From Brevundimonas sp. UBA986 (GTDB lineage Bacteria; Pseudomonadota; Alphaproteobacteria; Caulobacterales; Caulobacteraceae), in the NCBI GenBank assembly GCA_002292165.1, contig DBBK01000059.1, positions 1 through 22,057 of the forward strand: DNA of 22,057 bases, given 5' to 3'. Under the pieces are notes generated by a model. That model was not told the DNA's origin. It saw nothing but the letters and a program-made list of their open reading frames with translations, and made no database searches. A program made the position numbers and the translations under genes. Within the stretch, counting starts at the first letter, position 1. Each line of letters starts with the position of its first letter. This document shows positions 1 through 7,847 of the stretch, piece after piece.

Positions 1-2
1 AG

Positions 3-128
3 GCGGACCGCCGGGGCGAAGACAGGAGACACACTGCGTCTTCCAAGGCCGACCCGATCGGCACGCCGGATGGCGAGCCTGTCAAACTTGCAAGCGCTTC
101 CCCTCCAGGCGAGCGCCGCAAAGTTTAG
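3..128 (+). CDS. Possible C-terminal end of an unidentified protein (partial)
   Basis: An open frame enters from the left edge and stops with TAG at 126-128, giving about 41 residues rich in Gly, Pro, Arg, Asp and Ser and ending GERRKV. It would converge on the cupin gene, whose stop is at 160. The tail looks disordered and has no motif. Third-position GC is only moderately high and other frames are also open here, so this could be non-coding. No function can be assigned. Confidence 0.25.
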   Translation, partial: ADRRGEDRRHTASSKADPIGTPDGEPVKLASASPPGERRKV

Positions 129-159
129 CCGACGAGACTGGCGCCTCGAAGGCAATGGA

Positions 160-855
160 TCAGAGGGTCGGGCAACGTCCCTCTGGGGTCCAGTCCGAGG
201 TCAGGGTCGTCGGCGGGCTCCCTCCGCTATGCAGGATGAGCGCGAAGCCCTGCCGCGTTTCCTGGCCGATCGCCATGAGCAGCATCGGAGGACCGCGCCT
301 CACGATCAGCGAATGCCCCGGGCCACGGGCGATCTGGACTCCATCCGGCGTTTCCAGGCAACTCGCCCCGCTGATCGCATAGAACGCTTCGGGCCCAGAG
401 TGCACATGGACGGGAGCTGTCGCCCCGGGCGGAAAGGTCGATTTCAGATATTCCGCGCTAAAATCGCCCAACCTCGTCTCGATCGGAAGCGGGCCGACAT
501 CGGCGAGATGCCGCCCTTCTTCAAGGCCCCCGCCCCTCTCGCCGATCTCGAAAAGCCAGACGCGACCAAAGGCTTGAACAACAGTTCCTCGCAGCGATTT
601 CGCGCGTTCGGCTGCTCGCGCATCTGCAAACGTATAGATTTTCCAGTAGATCGGGCCTTGAGGAAGCGCGCCGAGATCCTGGTGAGCGACGAGGCAGGCC
701 GAGCCTGGGCGTTCGCCAGCCTGCCCGGCGCAGATCCGCGACGTCGCCTGCGCCTGTGCCGGATGCGGAGACGATGCAAGCAAAGCCAGGACGCCGGGGA
801 TGACCGCCCATATGCCTCTTGATATCCTCGCCATCGCCCGATCCATCGCGGTCAT
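160..855 (-). CDS. Secreted cupin-domain protein
   Basis: This 231-residue protein has a hydrophobic N-terminal stretch (about residues 14-28) ending near AQAQA, which looks like a Sec signal peptide and suggests a periplasmic location. The C-terminal half contains cupin motif 1 in the exact spacing G144-x5-H150-x-H152-x3-E156-x6-G163, so the metal-binding residues are present. A looser motif 2 (GPGH, about 178-181) follows. Small single-domain cupins bind a metal and may be enzymes or sensors, and the sequence does not say which. The gene lies 326 bases downstream of the TonB receptor on the same strand and could belong to its regulon, but the gap makes a shared transcript uncertain. Start choice is weak: ATG codons at 855, 846 and 834 are all possible and none has a strong ribosome binding site. 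Confidence 0.75.
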   Translation of the reverse strand: MTAMDRAMARISRGIWAVIPGVLALLASSPHPAQAQATSRICAGQAGERPGSACLVAHQDLGALPQGPIYWKIYTFADARAAERAKSLRGTVVQAFGRVWLFEIGERGGGLEEGRHLADVGPLPIETRLGDFSAEYLKSTFPPGATAPVHVHSGPEAFYAISGASCLETPDGVQIARGPGHSLIVRRGPPMLLMAIGQETRQGFALILHSGGSPPTTLTSDWTPEGRCPTL

Positions 856-1181
856 AAGGAGCCTGGATATTGCCCGAGGGGACGGCCGCTAACCAGCCCT
901 CGCCAATGTTGTCGAGTACGGGCTTTTCCACTCCGGGCGGTTGGCCTCCGGAAAGGCCTCAGCGCAGTTTGCGGCGGCTTAAACTTCCAGACACTTGAGA
1001 GTCGCAACGCTGGGCTGTCACTTTTCCAGGACGCGGCGGATCAAGCAAGGACGTGGGGGTCCGGATAGTGCAGTCTCGGACATCGGATATGGCTGGCGCG
1101 ACCACAAGCAAAACAGCATGCTGGGGGAACCGCCGGCAAGGCGCGGCGGAACACACGCCCGCTGTGCACCAGAGCGGCACT
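856..1181. other. Intergenic gap between receptor and cupin genes
   Basis: These 326 bases lie between two minus-strand genes. Short open frames on both strands show no recognisable product or ribosome binding site. A small inverted repeat (GGCCT/AGGCC with a six-base loop, around 944-959) is present. I see no convincing terminator, FNR box or RNA gene. The gap probably holds the cupin promoter. Confidence 0.5.
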
Positions 1182-3584
1182 CTAGAACCGGCGCGAAATC
1201 TGGATCGAGAGGGATCGCGGCCTCTGCGGGGTGGTTACACCGACCCGGCCCACCAGAAACGGATTGCCATACGCGAAGGTATCCCCGCCCTGGTCAAGAA
1301 GGTTGTCGATCCGGGCGCTAAGCGACCAGGCCGGAAATTCAACGCCTGCGCCGAGATCGGACGTCCAATAGTCGCCCATCTCAGCGATCTGGGTGGCTGA
1401 GAAGGTCAGGGTGGCGGCGCCGACATAGCCCAGAGACGCGCTGATCCAGGATGGTCTGGAGAGAAGCGTCATATCACGCCTCACGGCTGCACGGGCGATC
1501 AGATTGGATACCCCCGAGAGGTCGCCCGTCGTCGGCAGGGGCAGACCGGGGTCAGGATCATTGAGGTCGGGGTCGTCGATCATCAGATTGGCGTCAAGCC
1601 GCCATAAACCCGAGGTCCAGGCCATTTCGCCCTCAAACCCGGCAGTGGCGGCGTTGCCGATGTTGCCCGTAAACGGCAAGCCATTGCTTCCGATGCGGTC
1701 GGACTGGACGGAGCGCCAGTCGATGGCGAACACGGCAAGCCGGACGGCCAGGCTGTCGTTCCAGAGCCGGAGCCGTGCGCCTGCTTCATAGCTCACGAGT
1801 TCATCAGACCGGAAGGTCCGGTAGGGCTGGGCCCCGCCAGATACGCCATACGCTTGACCAGGAACCACGCCGGCGTTGAATCCCCCCGCCCGGTAGCCTT
1901 CGCTGCTCTGGAGGTAGAGCAGGATGGTGTCGCGTAGATCGTATTCGATCACGATCTTGGGCGCGAAGCCGCTGTCGCTGCGGCTGGAGTTCAGCGCATC
2001 GGACGGAACGGCGCCTTGCATCGACGAGGCCCTGGTCTCAACTGCAATGTGGAAGATCCGGCCTCCTGCGGTGACCCTGAGCCGGTCCGTCAGAGACCAG
2101 GACGCCTGACCGTAGACGGCGGTCTCATCGGTATGATCCCGACGCGCTGCGGCGTAGAGAGATGCGCCGCTGGGCAGGGTGGTCATGTCACCCATCCGGT
2201 CATGGGTGTATTCGGTGGCGAACAGGCCGATCAGCCAGGTCAGCCGGCCGCCGGGCGTGGACGACAGGGTGGCCTCGGTAACCAGCGCCTTGATGCTATC
2301 GCTCTCGTCATAGGCCGTCGGACCCCCACCTCCAAAACCCGCCGCACCGAGCGTCGCATCATAGCGGCGGTCCAGACCGTGTGTCTGGACGGCGGTGTCG
2401 ATCTTCACACGACCCCAGCCGAGCTCGCCTGAGAGGGTGGCGGAGACGCCGTCGAAATCATTGCTGCTCGGTTCGCGCACGGCAAGGGCGCGGCGGTCGC
2501 CGCGAAGGGCGGAGAAGGCGTACTGGCTGTCGTCGGAATGCAGCGTCTGGGCGACATAGCCTAGGCGCAGGTCCCATGCCGGGTCGATCCGCCATAACAG
2601 GTTCAGGCGCCCCCCTTCACGCACGGTGTCTCCGGTGTTGCCGACACCGAGAGCCACATCATCGATCGTGCCAGCGATCTTCTCGCTGTAACCGACCGCG
2701 CGTAGCGCGATCCTGTCCCTCAGCACCGGCAGATTGAGAACGAGGTCCGCTGACTGGCCAGCGCCGGCGCCTTCGGTCGTAACCGCAGCCGCGAAGACCT
2801 CTGTTGAATATCGTCTCAGGTCCGGCGGGCGGGTCACGATCTGCAGGATGCCGCCGATGGATCCTGCGCCGTAAAGCGTTCCCTGTGGCCCGCGCAGCAG
2901 CTCGACACGCTCGACGTCGACGAGCCTGAGATCCGGGTCCGGGACGTCATAGGTCAGACGGGTGTCATCGAGATAAAGGCCGACCATCGCCTGGGTCTGG
3001 CCGGTTAACGGCCCGTCCGCCAAACCGCGCACAAAGAGTTTGTTTCGTCCCGGGCCGAGATTGGTCAGGGTCAGGCCCGAGATCCGTGTCGCGAGATCCG
3101 CCGTATCGCGCCGTGTCGCCGTGTCGAAATCCTGGCCACCCAGAGCTGTGAGGGCATATGGCGTATCTGCAAGAGCGCGGTCTTCCCTCGTCGCGGTGAC
3201 GATCACATCGGCTACAGCCGTAGGCGCCTCCTCCACCGGCTGGCTCGACCCCGGGGCGCTGTACCGTTGCCAGGACCAGATCGGCGCCGAGGCCTGGGAG
3301 CGCACGATGACATAGGCCCGGTCATCGATCCGGCGCCATGTGCATCCGGTGCCGGAGAGGAGCCGCGAGAGCCCTGTCTCGATCTCGAACCTTCCGTGCA
3401 GCGCCCTCGACCAACCACAGGATTGTGCGGCGCCGGATCCGATCGAAATACCCGCCTGCCCCCCGAAGGCGATCACCGCATCCTGCAGGGGCTGAGACGG
3501 GATAGCGAAACGATCCGGGGTTGCAGCCAGCGCTGCGCTACACAGGCTCCATGCCAGACCCGCAAGCACTGTCGTTCGAAACAC
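1182..3584 (-). CDS. TonB-dependent outer-membrane receptor with STN signalling domain (FecA-like)
   Basis: This 800-residue protein would import a chelated nutrient, probably an iron complex, across the outer membrane using TonB energy. A signal peptide ends near ALA (residue 20). A secretin/TonB short N-terminal (STN) domain covers about 22-95, and a TonB-box-like segment (ADVIVTATR) lies near 125-133. The plug covers about 136-255 and includes VERVELLRGPQGTLYG. The beta barrel ends in the terminal aromatic SRRF. The STN domain is typical of receptors that signal through a FecR-type protein to an ECF sigma factor, and both genes lie just upstream, 38 bases away for fecR. The start is GTG at 3584, preceded by GAGGA with a seven-base spacer. 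An ATG four bases upstream is out of frame. The ligand cannot be read from sequence; ferric citrate, a siderophore or haem are all possible. Confidence 0.92.
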   Translation of the reverse strand: MFRTTVLAGLAWSLCSAALAATPDRFAIPSQPLQDAVIAFGGQAGISIGSGAAQSCGWSRALHGRFEIETGLSRLLSGTGCTWRRIDDRAYVIVRSQASAPIWSWQRYSAPGSSQPVEEAPTAVADVIVTATREDRALADTPYALTALGGQDFDTATRRDTADLATRISGLTLTNLGPGRNKLFVRGLADGPLTGQTQAMVGLYLDDTRLTYDVPDPDLRLVDVERVELLRGPQGTLYGAGSIGGILQIVTRPPDLRRYSTEVFAAAVTTEGAGAGQSADLVLNLPVLRDRIALRAVGYSEKIAGTIDDVALGVGNTGDTVREGGRLNLLWRIDPAWDLRLGYVAQTLHSDDSQYAFSALRGDRRALAVREPSSNDFDGVSATLSGELGWGRVKIDTAVQTHGLDRRYDATLGAAGFGGGGPTAYDESDSIKALVTEATLSSTPGGRLTWLIGLFATEYTHDRMGDMTTLPSGASLYAAARRDHTDETAVYGQASWSLTDRLRVTAGGRIFHIAVETRASSMQGAVPSDALNSSRSDSGFAPKIVIEYDLRDTILLYLQSSEGYRAGGFNAGVVPGQAYGVSGGAQPYRTFRSDELVSYEAGARLRLWNDSLAVRLAVFAIDWRSVQSDRIGSNGLPFTGNIGNAATAGFEGEMAWTSGLWRLDANLMIDDPDLNDPDPGLPLPTTGDLSGVSNLIARAAVRRDMTLLSRPSWISASLGYVGAATLTFSATQIAEMGDYWTSDLGAGVEFPAWSLSARIDNLLDQGGDTFAYGNPFLVGRVGVTTPQRPRSLSIQISRRF

Positions 3585-3622
3585 GCATCCGTCCTCGACG
3601 ATCTGGCCCCGCGCCGATCGTC

Positions 3623-4621
3623 CTAGCGGGCTTTTAGCTCAATGCCCGACGCGGTACGATAGGCAGTGACGGGCAGGAAGCCTTCGAGACGGGCGACGAC
3701 CCGATCCTCGTCGCCCAGGACAAGCACGCCAGTAAACCGCAGGGAGGCAGCCTCCCCGCTGACCGTGACCGGAACCGCGAAGGCGCGGCTAAGGTCGATG
3801 GCGACCTCCGACAGCGGCCTATCGCGGTAGATCAGCCGGCCTTGTCGCCACGCCTGGGCGGCGTCCGTATCGTCTCGACTGACGATAGGCCGGTTCGTGG
3901 CGTCGTCCCTCGCTACGGTTTCGCCGACCGTCAGCTGAACGGCGTGCGAAGCATCCTGCAGGTCCGTGACCTGGACAATCCCGCGCGAGACGCTGACGCG
4001 TGTTGAGGTCGCATCGCGGCGAATGTTGAACGCCGTGCCGATCACCCGCACCCGGCTTTCGCCGACGGTGATCAGAAAGGGCCTTGATGGATCATGGGCG
4101 ACATCGAAGGCGGCCTCGGCCTGTCCCATCTCCACCATGCGCGCCCTGCGCGTCTGGCGCACCGTCAAACGAGAGCCGCCGTTCAGGGCGATGGTCGTGC
4201 CGTCCCTCAACGTCACCTCGCGGGTTTCGCCCGGGGCGGTAGCGTATGTGATCGTGCGGCCATCCAGGATGGGACCGATCAACAGTACGCCGACGACCAG
4301 CGCGGCCGCGACCGGGGCGGCCGCGGCCGACCAACGGCGCCATGGGGTGCGCACCTGACGGCGGCGGCCGAGATCAAGCGGTCGGGCATAGGCCGACGTG
4401 GCCGGATCCAGTCCTGCCAAAATCGGCTCGCGATAGTCGCCCAGCGCCGCCCACAGGCGCTCGGCCTCGTCATAGGCCTCGGCATGGGCCGAGCCCGCGC
4501 CGAGCCAGACCTCAAGCGCCAGCCAGTCAGCCTCGCCGACGTCGTCGGCATGCACACGCGCGACCCAGGCGCTCGCCTGGTCGATGCGGTCGGCATCTGA
4601 CGGTTCGTCGGAGAAGGTCAT
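3623..4621 (-). CDS. fecR: FecR-family transmembrane anti-sigma factor
   Basis: This 332-residue protein would relay the receptor signal across the inner membrane to the sigma factor. The cytoplasmic N-terminal domain (about 10-60, DUF4880-like, with WLGAGSAHAEAY) would bind the sigma factor. One transmembrane helix lies at about 98-119, after a basic stretch. The periplasmic FecR domain covers about 127-222 (TAPGETREVTLRDGT, VIGTAFNIR). A C-terminal domain at about 260-330 would contact the receptor STN domain. The length and layout are normal for the family. The gene sits between the sigma-factor gene (91 bases upstream) and the receptor gene (38 bases downstream). No strong ribosome binding site precedes the ATG. 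The symbol follows family usage only; the inducing ligand is unknown. Confidence 0.9.
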   Translation of the reverse strand: MTFSDEPSDADRIDQASAWVARVHADDVGEADWLALEVWLGAGSAHAEAYDEAERLWAALGDYREPILAGLDPATSAYARPLDLGRRRQVRTPWRRWSAAAAPVAAALVVGVLLIGPILDGRTITYATAPGETREVTLRDGTTIALNGGSRLTVRQTRRARMVEMGQAEAAFDVAHDPSRPFLITVGESRVRVIGTAFNIRRDATSTRVSVSRGIVQVTDLQDASHAVQLTVGETVARDDATNRPIVSRDDTDAAQAWRQGRLIYRDRPLSEVAIDLSRAFAVPVTVSGEAASLRFTGVLVLGDEDRVVARLEGFLPVTAYRTASGIELKAR

Positions 4622-4636
4622 GCGGGTTCAACGGAT

Positions 4637-4654
4637 CGGGCAAAGACTTGCCCG
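4637..4654 (-). repeat. Perfect inverted repeat between fecI-like and fecR genes
   Basis: CGGGCAA and TTGCCCG form a seven-base-pair stem with a four-base loop in the 91-base gap before the fecR start. No T-run follows on the minus strand, so it is not a classic terminator. It could set relative expression of sigma and anti-sigma genes by mRNA processing or partial termination. That role is inference. Confidence 0.5.
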
Positions 4655-4712
4655 TGTCCAGAGACGCCGCCGGACGCGACGTCCCCCAAAGAAAAATGGC
4701 GGCGGATCGTCG

Positions 4713-5246
4713 TCACGGCCAGCCGACCTCCCGCAACAGATGCCTAAGCGCCGCACTGACGTATTTCTCGACGGCGCTGCGCGACATCCCCATGGTCTCG
4801 GCGGCCTCGGCGTGGGTCAGGCCTTGCAGCTTATGGAGGCGAAAAGCGGTCTGGGCGTTGGGAGGCAGGTCCCGGATCGCGGTGATGACCCGCGCCAGCT
4901 TCAGGCGCGCCCAAGCGGCGTCTTCCGCCGACGGTTCGTCGGCGACCGCATCGCCGACCCCATGGAGACCTGCGGCCTTGACCCACTCGTTGTCGCGCCG
5001 CTCGCTGCGGTGACGCCCACGCGCCCGGTCGAGCATGATGTTGGAGCCGAGCCGATAGAGGAAGGCCGCCGGGCTCTGCACCTCGCCGACGGCCTCCGGC
5101 GACATGGCCTCCAGCTTCAGGAAAATGTCCTGGACAATGTCCTCGGCCAGGGCGTCCGAACCTGTGCGGGTGGCGAAGAACCGCATCAGGGCGGCGCGGC
5201 GCTCCAGGTAGGTCTCCAGCAACCCGGACCGCGCCTTGGCTTCCAC
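4713..5246 (-). CDS. fecI: FecI-like ECF RNA polymerase sigma factor
   Basis: This 177-residue ECF sigma factor would direct transcription of the adjacent receptor genes when released or activated by FecR. Region 2 covers about 13-76 and contains AEDIVQDIFLKL and the FLYRLGSNIMLDRAR segment. Region 4 covers about 118-170 with a helix-turn-helix (LTHAEAAETMGMSRSAVEKYV). I chose GTG at 5246 because GGGAGG lies nine bases upstream and the protein then starts just before region 2, as usual for this family. An ATG at 5321 would add 25 residues of unlike composition. The gene leads a minus-strand set of sigma factor, FecR and receptor. A hairpin with a T-run lies about 90 bases upstream in its leader. 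Confidence 0.88.
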   Translation of the reverse strand: MEAKARSGLLETYLERRAALMRFFATRTGSDALAEDIVQDIFLKLEAMSPEAVGEVQSPAAFLYRLGSNIMLDRARGRHRSERRDNEWVKAAGLHGVGDAVADEPSAEDAAWARLKLARVITAIRDLPPNAQTAFRLHKLQGLTHAEAAETMGMSRSAVEKYVSAALRHLLREVGWP

Positions 5247-5609
5247 CCTCTGTTGCCTCCCACCAGGAACAGGCCGGCAAGGACCTCCCATCCTTCTCCG
5301 ATGCGTCACGGCCTGAGGCAACGGGCGGGCTCCGAAAAAAATCGCCGCCGCTTTGATAGGTTTCGGTGGCGGCGACGTCTCTGTTCACCAACCGCTTACA
5401 GGGATCGCCGCCTTGCCTGCAGCCGCCGCCCATGCCGCCTCGATCGGGGCCGTCTCTCCAACCCGCGTTCATAGCGCTTTGATGTCATGTCTCATCCGTG
5501 CTCTGGAACGCACGGTCGGGGCTCCAGCACGGCCGCGGGGCGGCGCCGAGGCCCGCAGGCCTCACGGGGAAGCCATGGCGCATCCTGGCCAGCTGCGGAC
5601 CCACATCCA
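5247..5609. promoter_or_regulatory. Divergent promoter region between fecI-like and methyltransferase-like genes
   Basis: This 363-base region separates genes transcribed away from each other and should hold both promoters. It contains the terminator-like element at 5335-5375, its possible antiterminator arm at 5405-5412, and a perfect hairpin GAGGCC-CGCA-GGCCTC at 5548-5563. Frames open here on both strands lack good ribosome binding sites or known motifs. No FNR-type box was found. Confidence 0.5.
5335..5375 (-). terminator. Intrinsic-terminator-like hairpin in the leader of the fecI-like gene
   Basis: Read on the minus strand, TCGCCGCC (5375-5368) pairs with GGCGGCGA (5349-5342) in eight GC-rich base pairs around an 18-base loop. 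Seven T residues follow at once (5341-5335). This is the textbook form of a Rho-independent terminator. It lies about 90 bases upstream of the GTG start, and no minus-strand gene lies upstream for it to end. It may therefore be an attenuator, end a small RNA, or block antisense readthrough. A third arm, GGCGGCGA at 5412-5405, could pair with the first stem arm instead. Confidence 0.55.
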
Positions 5610-6275
5610 ATGAGCCTCCACAGCCTGCCCGGAACGCCCCATCCATCACCCTCCGCCGCCCCTGACGCCGCGGTGCTACGACGCGTTCAACTCATCCGCA
5701 AAGCCGTGCTTCTGGCGGCCATCCTCGGCGTCGTCGCCCTGTCGGTCCTGACCGACCGCAGCGTCTGGCCCGAGACGATAGTCCAGGGCTTCCGCATCGC
5801 CGGCCTCGTCCTGATCGGAATCTCCATCATCGGCCGGGGCTGGTGCTCGCTCTACATCGGAGGGCGCAAGACCGCCGAGATCGTGGATCGCGGGCCGTAT
5901 TCGGTGAGCCGCAATCCGCTCTACCTCTTCAGCTTCGTCGGTGCACTGGGCATGGGCCTGCAGACGGGGAGCGTGGTGATCGCGGGCCTGTTCGTCGCCA
6001 TAGCCATTGGCGTCTTCTATGCCACCGTGAAACGCGAAGAGGCCTGGCTCGGCACCGCATTCGGCGAGGCCTATGCCGCCTACCGTCGCCGGACACCACG
6101 CTTCTGGCCTCGCTTTTCAGTGTGGCAGGACGTCGAGACGCTTGAAATCCGGCCGGATCGGTTTCTGATGACCCTGGCGGACGGCTCGGCGCTCCTGTTG
6201 GCGGTGCCGCTGTTCACGGCGGTAAGCTGGCTGCAATCGACAGGATGGGTGAATGCCGTCGTCAGCCTTCCGTAG
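5610..6275 (+). CDS. Isoprenylcysteine carboxyl methyltransferase (ICMT)-like membrane protein
   Basis: This 221-residue integral membrane protein has several hydrophobic helices. It carries the ICMT/PEMT family signature GPYSVSRNPLYL, followed by a hydrophobic pair and the conserved KREEAWLGTAFGEAYAAYRRRTPRFWP segment, which in the family binds S-adenosylmethionine. Bacterial members methylate lipids or small molecules and mostly lack a known substrate. An extra tail of about 65 residues with one more hydrophobic helix follows the conserved core. ATG at 5610 is preferred because the sequence before it, back to a possible start at 5487, is Arg/Gly/Ser-rich and unlike the family. The gene overlaps the next one by 23 bases. 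Confidence 0.8.
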   Translation: MSLHSLPGTPHPSPSAAPDAAVLRRVQLIRKAVLLAAILGVVALSVLTDRSVWPETIVQGFRIAGLVLIGISIIGRGWCSLYIGGRKTAEIVDRGPYSVSRNPLYLFSFVGALGMGLQTGSVVIAGLFVAIAIGVFYATVKREEAWLGTAFGEAYAAYRRRTPRFWPRFSVWQDVETLEIRPDRFLMTLADGSALLLAVPLFTAVSWLQSTGWVNAVVSLP

Positions 6276-6840
6276 ATCGGCGCTTCGGGTCGGCGTCGAT
6301 GTTCCATGGGTCACCAGCTGGACCGCAGAGCCGGTGCTCGGCGTTCGCCCCTGCGCCAGTGTGGGCGATCGCCTCGCCCTCCTGCAGGGCGAACAGGCCG
6401 GTTACGGCAAGCCGGAGTATTCGAAGAACCACCTGCTGCGGCAAAGATTGAGCGTTCAGCGGATGTTGTGCCCGATGTGTGGCGAACCGACGGCGCGTGA
6501 CGACCGGGTGACCCAGCTCGCCCGGCAGACGACGGCAAGAGATTTGCGCCGGTGTGGCCGGGGCTCCGGTTTGGATGCCGACATCGCCGATGATGAGGTC
6601 GTGATCGATGCCGGGGCGATCGCACCGCTGCATCGGCGCTGTTCTGACATCTCGCTGAAACACTGCCCGCATCTGCGCGCTGCACCGATCGAGGTTATGA
6701 CTTTTCCTGATCGATGGATTGTTCTGCCCCTGATGATCGAGGCGCATCCGCAGTTGCCGCCGGGCCATGCGTTGCTGAGCGCGCCGCCGATCAGGTCAGT
6801 CGCGGTCGTCACTTTTCTGCAGATTTGTGGACGGCCCTGA
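6253..6840 (+). CDS. Conserved-looking cysteine-rich protein of unknown function
   Basis: This 195-residue soluble protein is not assigned to a named family. It has a CPMC motif (Cys73, Cys76) and a later Cys130/Cys138 pair in RRCSDISLKHCPHL, a pattern that could bind zinc. The sections around YGKPEYSKNHLLRQR and DDEVVIDAGAIAPLHRRC have the look of a conserved fold. The ATG at 6253 is preceded by AGGA with a seven-base spacer and overlaps the end of the methyltransferase-like gene by 23 bases, which suggests co-transcription and translational coupling. A function in metal or nucleic-acid binding is only a guess. Confidence 0.65.
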   Translation: MPSSAFRRSALRVGVDVPWVTSWTAEPVLGVRPCASVGDRLALLQGEQAGYGKPEYSKNHLLRQRLSVQRMLCPMCGEPTARDDRVTQLARQTTARDLRRCGRGSGLDADIADDEVVIDAGAIAPLHRRCSDISLKHCPHLRAAPIEVMTFPDRWIVLPLMIEAHPQLPPGHALLSAPPIRSVAVVTFLQICGRP

Positions 6841-7108
6841 TGGCGGAGAGCTTTACCCTATCCGGACGGAATCTCCGTACCAGTGGCGCTGCGCGCTACC
6901 GCGCCGCGGCGACGGCGTTGCGCTCGACTTTCGCCCCCTGGGTTTCGAGGAGATTTATATAGGCTGGACTTACGGCGATATGCATCGCGGGCCCGTCCTC
7001 GAACTCTGGTTCGAATGCCATCACACACTGGGCTTCATCATCCTGATTCTGAGCGCTGTCCTGCTGGCGGCTCTGCCCCTTGTAGAGACGCCGACTCGCG
7101 CGTCATAA
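6827..7108 (+). CDS. Doubtful small protein with C-terminal membrane helix
   Basis: A 93-codon frame begins with GTG at 6827, overlapping the previous gene by 14 bases. The last third contains one strong hydrophobic helix (LGFIILILSAVLLAALPL). A shorter version could start at ATG 6980 (42 residues). A competing 40-codon frame starts at ATG 6840, overlaps the previous stop codon as TGATG, and ends at 6962. No family is recognised, codon bias does not decide between the frames, and the region may hold a decayed gene or only spacer before the VIT gene. Confidence 0.3.
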   Translation: MDGPDGGELYPIRTESPYQWRCALPRRGDGVALDFRPLGFEEIYIGWTYGDMHRGPVLELWFECHHTLGFIILILSAVLLAALPLVETPTRAS

Positions 7109-7145
7109 GCCAACCGGTCTCCCGCCTCTCCAGTCAGGAACCGAG

Positions 7146-7847
7146 ATGAGCCGATTCAGCGCCCATTCTGAAACCCATATGGTCGCCCGGATCGGCTGGC
7201 TCCGCGCCGCCGTTCTCGGCGCGAATGATGGACTGGTCTCGACCGCCAGCCTTATCGTCGGGGTGGCGGCGGCCAGCTCGGGCAAGACGGGCATCCTCGT
7301 CGCTGGCGTAGCGGGGCTGGTGGCAGGAGCCATGTCGATGGCCGCGGGCGAATATGTCTCGGTCAGTTCGCAGTCTGATACCGAAAAGGCGGATCTCGCA
7401 CGCGAAACTGCGGAGCTGGCCGCCGACCCGGCCGCCGAGGCGCGGGAACTTGCCGAGATCTATGTGACGCGAGGCCTGGATGCGGCGCTCGCAGCGGACG
7501 TTGCCGCCCAGCTGATGGCCCACGACGCCCTTGGCGCCCATGCCCGGGACGAGCTGGGGATTTCCGAACATACGACGGCCCGTCCGATCCAGGCGGCGCT
7601 TACCTCGGCGCTCACCTTTTCCGCCGGGGCGAGTCTTCCTCTGCTCGTCGTCGTCATCTCACCCGTCGTCAATCTGGTTCCAGCGGTGGCCTTTGCGGCC
7701 CTGATAGGCTTGGGCGCTCTCGGGGCGCTCGGCGCCAAGACAGGCGGCGCCGCCATCGGTCGGGCCGTCGCCAGAGTGGTGTTCTGGGGCGCTCTGGCGA
7801 TGGCGGTCACAGCCGGGATCGGTCACCTGTTCGGCGCAGTGGTCTAG
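7146..7847 (+). CDS. VIT/CCC1-family iron or manganese transporter
   Basis: This 233-residue membrane protein belongs to the VIT1/CCC1 family, which moves Fe2+ or Mn2+ out of the cytoplasm. The N-terminal half has the family pattern WLRAAVLGANDGLVSTASLIVGV, then AGAMSMAAGEYVSVSSQSDTEKADL. A charged, Glu/Asp/Ala-rich segment at about residues 80-140 corresponds to the cytosolic metal-binding region. Three hydrophobic helices follow. No ferritin-like domain is fused. ATG at 7146 has AGGA six bases upstream. The gene is downstream of the methyltransferase-like and Cys-rich genes, and it converges on the LysE-type gene. Metal efflux fits the nearby iron-uptake cluster, but no shared regulation is visible. 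Confidence 0.9.
   Translation: MSRFSAHSETHMVARIGWLRAAVLGANDGLVSTASLIVGVAAASSGKTGILVAGVAGLVAGAMSMAAGEYVSVSSQSDTEKADLARETAELAADPAAEARELAEIYVTRGLDAALAADVAAQLMAHDALGAHARDELGISEHTTARPIQAALTSALTFSAGASLPLLVVVISPVVNLVPAVAFAALIGLGALGALGAKTGGAAIGRAVARVVFWGALAMAVTAGIGHLFGAVV

Noticed and set aside
70..822. 250-codon plus-strand frame over the cupin gene
   Set aside because: It is antisense to a gene with an exact cupin motif and signal peptide, and its product is Arg/Pro-rich with no motif.
5351..5364. TTGATAGGTTTC-like sequence as an FNR box
   Set aside because: Only one half site fits, and the second half is unlike ATCAA.
5353..5613. 86-codon plus-strand frame in the divergent promoter region
   Set aside because: No ribosome binding site or motif, and it overlaps the terminator-like element and the start of the next gene.
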